Of a DNA stretch of 64,000 bases, positions 61,202 to 64,000 are shown piece after piece. The translations under genes were made by a program, and so were the position numbers. Source of the stretch: Beta vulgaris subsp. vulgaris. Its lineage: Eukaryota > Streptophyta > Magnoliopsida > Caryophyllales > Amaranthaceae. The notes under the pieces were generated by a model, which made no database searches, had not been told where the DNA came from, and saw only the letters and a program-made list of their open reading frames with translations. The stretch covers positions 17,492,959 to 17,556,958 of the forward strand of contig NC_079207.1 in NCBI RefSeq assembly GCF_026745355.1. Direction: 5' to 3'. Within the stretch, counting starts at the first letter, position 1. Each line of letters opens with the position of its first letter.

Positions 61202-63380
61202 CAACCCATTTGCATATGCAAATAGATATCGAAAAACAATAGTAGTGCAACTCTCAAATCTACTAAATAGCTACTAACTACAAGTAATGTATATGGTGGC
61301 AACCACAAATGCCATAACTCATTAGACACCCAATTTCGGGAATTTCAGAAAATCAATATAGTATATTACCAATCCAAGAAACCGAAAAATTGATTAAATT
61401 AACAAAATTTGAACAATAAAGGCACGAAAATCAGTTTCTTTATGTATTAGGAATACATAAGGGCCTGAAAATTAAGAATTACCTTAATTACCGATAACAA
61501 TGGCGATTATGGTTGTCGGTTACAATGGTGAATTTCAATGTTCCATGAAGTCTGCTGGGACGAACTGATGAAGGTGAGAACCGAAAGGGATCAGTTGATA
61601 GATCCTCACATTTGGTAAAGAAGAATCACTTAAAAAACAAAAATTTACCTTATCAATGAAAATTCAGAATCCTATATGATGTTAAGTGATCAAATCAATC
61701 AGCATGATGAACTGAGATAATAAGTTCAATGGCTAGAGATTCATAGTGCATATAACTGCTTAAAAGTGTATAGTTTGTCAACCTATGGCCAACATCTATT
61801 AACTTTTAACCAAAGATTACTAGAAAAAAAACATATGATTACTGCAACATGTTAGGGTGAATCCAACTTTTAGAAATATGTAGACAATGCCTATTTTCTT
61901 CCTCTTTTCGATCAATAGCTTATTCGTTCTGATATATATGTTATAGATCTGTTTTAAGATTCAAGTTCTATTGTCAACTAGAGAAGTACCCCCACCTCAT
62001 CAAATGCCTCAAATATGTCCATACTTGGTTGATGAATGGTGCAAACTATTAATATACTCAAACTATTCTTCCACATAGCATCATTGATAACTCTAGTTAG
62101 ATTACATAATCTTTGTCTCACTGTAAACTTTCATCTAATTAGTCTTCTTTATTGAATTCTACCCAACCAACTCTAGAACATCATTCTAGTTATAAGTAGA
62201 ACAATATCACAAACTTACCACATCAATCCACTTATTAATATAGTACATACTTTGACAAATAATAACCTACAATTAGAATTTTTATTATATATATCTGGTA
62301 TGCCACCTTTCCACAATTCAGTAAACTTCCAACAACAACAACGTAGAAACAACTTTCATATATCGTATAAACAAAACCAAGAACATAACTTCATTCCTAC
62401 ATTAATGTACTTAGATATTCAACATGCTTCTTAACACTAAGAAAGATTACTTAAACCATATATCTAAGACTTCATTAACGTAATTAACAACTTACATCCA
62501 ACCAAGTGATTCAAACCAAGTACCTCCATACGTAATTTAGCTACAATATATTTATGCATTTAGGTTCAACTCAATCCAATCATAAATTTATAAATTACCA
62601 CAACTCATAAACATTTAAATATGATCAATACCAACAACATTTACAATTGACTTCTCAGTTAGAGTAAACTAATGAATACTAGTTATGCACCATTCATACT
62701 CTTCCATCCAAATAGTTACACCATTAGCTAAATTCTAGTCACAGGTTGACATATAAAACTCACATAACTCAATGTACTAGATTTAGAGTGCGAGTTTAGA
62801 AATAACATCATACTTCGTAAATGTAAGTTTTCTAAACTAACTCAATTGACATTCCTTAAATAAATACACTCAAATCAGAGACCAAGTTATTTATCATAGT
62901 CAAAGCAAGAATGTAAATTATATACTTCACAAATATAATCTTAGCATATATCCAAGTTACTCATTCCAAATTCGATAAACGTTCAAACCACATATTTATA
63001 ATCAGAAATTGGATTCTTTTGCAACTTAACTAATTAAACATCTTAAAATCCAATTCTTGGATGTCTACCCAAAATATTATCATTAGCATTAATTTTGTTC
63101 ACTAACTTATAAAGGAAATCAATTTGAAAACTATAATGGCAGCCATGTACCAAAACAACTCCTACAATAGCAACTACAACTAAACACAACACCAACGACA
63201 ATAAAGAACAACCACAACAACCAAGTGGAGCAACCACAGTAATAACAACAACCAAGAACAACAACCAACAACAACAACCAACAATATAACACAGCAACAA
63301 TAGCCCCCAACAACCACAACTCATTAACAAGGGCAGCAATAAAAACAAGAGAATAAAACTGACAACAACCAAGAACAACT
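61202..63380. other. CACTA interior without recognisable genes
   Basis: AT-rich, possibly introns or decayed transposase. A CAACAACAACC-rich tract runs from about 63160 to 63380. No catalytic transposase domain (TNP2, DUF4218) seen. Confidence 0.5.
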
Positions 63381-63830
63381 CTCAACACAAGGGAAAGTAC
63401 CGATAAGGGGAGAAGAAGAATGGCAGTAGCACCAAAACACTACAACGACAGCATCACACAACAGCGGCACCACCACCAGCAAGCGCGCAGCAACAGCAGT
63501 GGTAAAAACCAGAGCCACGGCAGCGCACAGCGGTAGCAGCAACGAGAGGAGAGATAGGGGACGCAAGTGGGGGAGGAAAGTTGCGGCAGCGATAACAACA
63601 ACTCCGACAACAACAACGCCAAGACAACGCGCATCACCGGCGAGGAAACAACTGAATTCCGGCGAGGCAGATTGTAGGGGACGAGATAGAGAGATTAGGG
63701 ATTTAGGGTTTTGGGTTTTCTCTTTGCGGTTTCTTCACGGGGAGGAGAGAGAGTGAAATGAGGTTTAGGGATTTTTGGGTTTAGAAGACACGAGAAAGAA
63801 ATTGAAGGTATGAGGTTTTCATCTAACCGT
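63381..63830 (-). promoter_or_regulatory. GC-rich leader-like block near the CACTA right end
   Basis: On the minus strand it runs from CCCTAAACCTCATTTC through pyrimidine-rich and GC-rich sequence, as in a plant 5' UTR or first exon. Frames on both strands here are of low complexity and I do not support them as genes. It would be the promoter side of the minus-strand transposase gene. Confidence 0.4.
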
Positions 63831-64000
63831 CAAAAAGGAAAATGCGCGGGGCTTTTGTTTTGAGATTTGCCATAAAAGAATAAAATAAAACACCATAAAC
63901 TAATTTCATAGCAAAGATAACACACATTAAGATAAGTGTTAAGTGAATTATTATCAATACAAGCTAAGATAACAGTTCTTTTGTTAAAACGTGAAATTTA

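Larger units (their letters stand above)
60097..64000. mobile_element. CACTA (En/Spm) transposon, left end to window edge
   Basis: Starts CACTACTATAAAAAAGGGC at 60097. The next 320 bp carry many copies of TAACA/TGTTATGTTT in both orientations, and the same ATAACA motif reappears at 63915-63985, marking the subterminal region of the right end just before the window closes. A transposase remnant (60975-61201) is on the minus strand. The final 63.4-63.8 kb is a GC-rich leader-like block on the minus strand. The right terminus is outside the window. Confidence 0.8.

Noticed and set aside
63043..63756. Several open frames on both strands near the window end
   Set aside because: They come from CAACAACAA and GC-rich simple sequence, have no domain, and lie inside a CACTA element.

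Overview
This window is nuclear DNA of a flowering plant, most likely a eudicot. The evidence is AT-rich DNA, GT-AG introns, plant-specific gene families (an ATL RING-H2 ligase, a plant GH5 exo-glucanase, a MIZU-KUSSEI 1-like protein) and a dense mix of plant transposons. I cannot name the species from sequence alone. Only three host genes are supported: an ATL-type E3 ubiquitin ligase (18293-19483, +), a ten-exon glucan 1,3-beta-glucosidase (46333-51065, +) and a MIZ1/DUF617 protein (53906-54628, -). No tRNA, rRNA, CRISPR or prokaryotic system was found.

Layout. 1-4.04 kb holds LTR-retrotransposon pieces: a gypsy-type LTR plus gag start on the minus strand, then a chromovirus-like LTR on the plus strand. 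4.04-16.92 kb is an old Helitron. Its helicase gene is split by a CACTA element (4783-6729) and by an 8.7-kb LTR element with 4.1-kb LTRs and only 525 bp between them (7462-16177, target duplication CACAA). The Helitron ends with a hairpin and CTAG at 16921. 17.7-21.9 kb is a hAT MITE, the RING-H2 gene and its 3' flank. 21.9-31.9 kb holds two related minus-strand copia elements. The second sits inside a LINE and has lost most of pol. 32.2-35.0 kb is an internally deleted copia element with about 135-bp LTRs. 35.4-36.3 kb is a hAT element and 36.86-38.34 kb a solo LTR. 39.0-46.05 kb is a decayed copia element with a hAT MITE in its gag region. Its right LTR ends only 284 bp before the GH5 start codon. 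The GH5 gene carries an antisense solo LTR in intron 3. 51-53.9 kb has SINEs and microsatellites, followed by the MIZ1-like gene. 55.4-59.5 kb contains a hAT MITE, a CACTA end, a Stowaway MITE and a LINE with an 840-codon open frame. From 60.1 kb to the window end runs a CACTA element with a DUF4216-type transposase remnant.

The genes do not form a pathway. What ties the window together is the insertion history, which can be dated by nesting and by target-site duplications that I matched by eye at most element ends. The most unusual signals are the giant-LTR/tiny-interior element, GCCCGATCGGGC palindrome arrays just upstream of TATA boxes in two unrelated LTR families, and a primer-binding site in the 39-kb copia element that looks complementary to the anticodon loop of tRNA-Ile.
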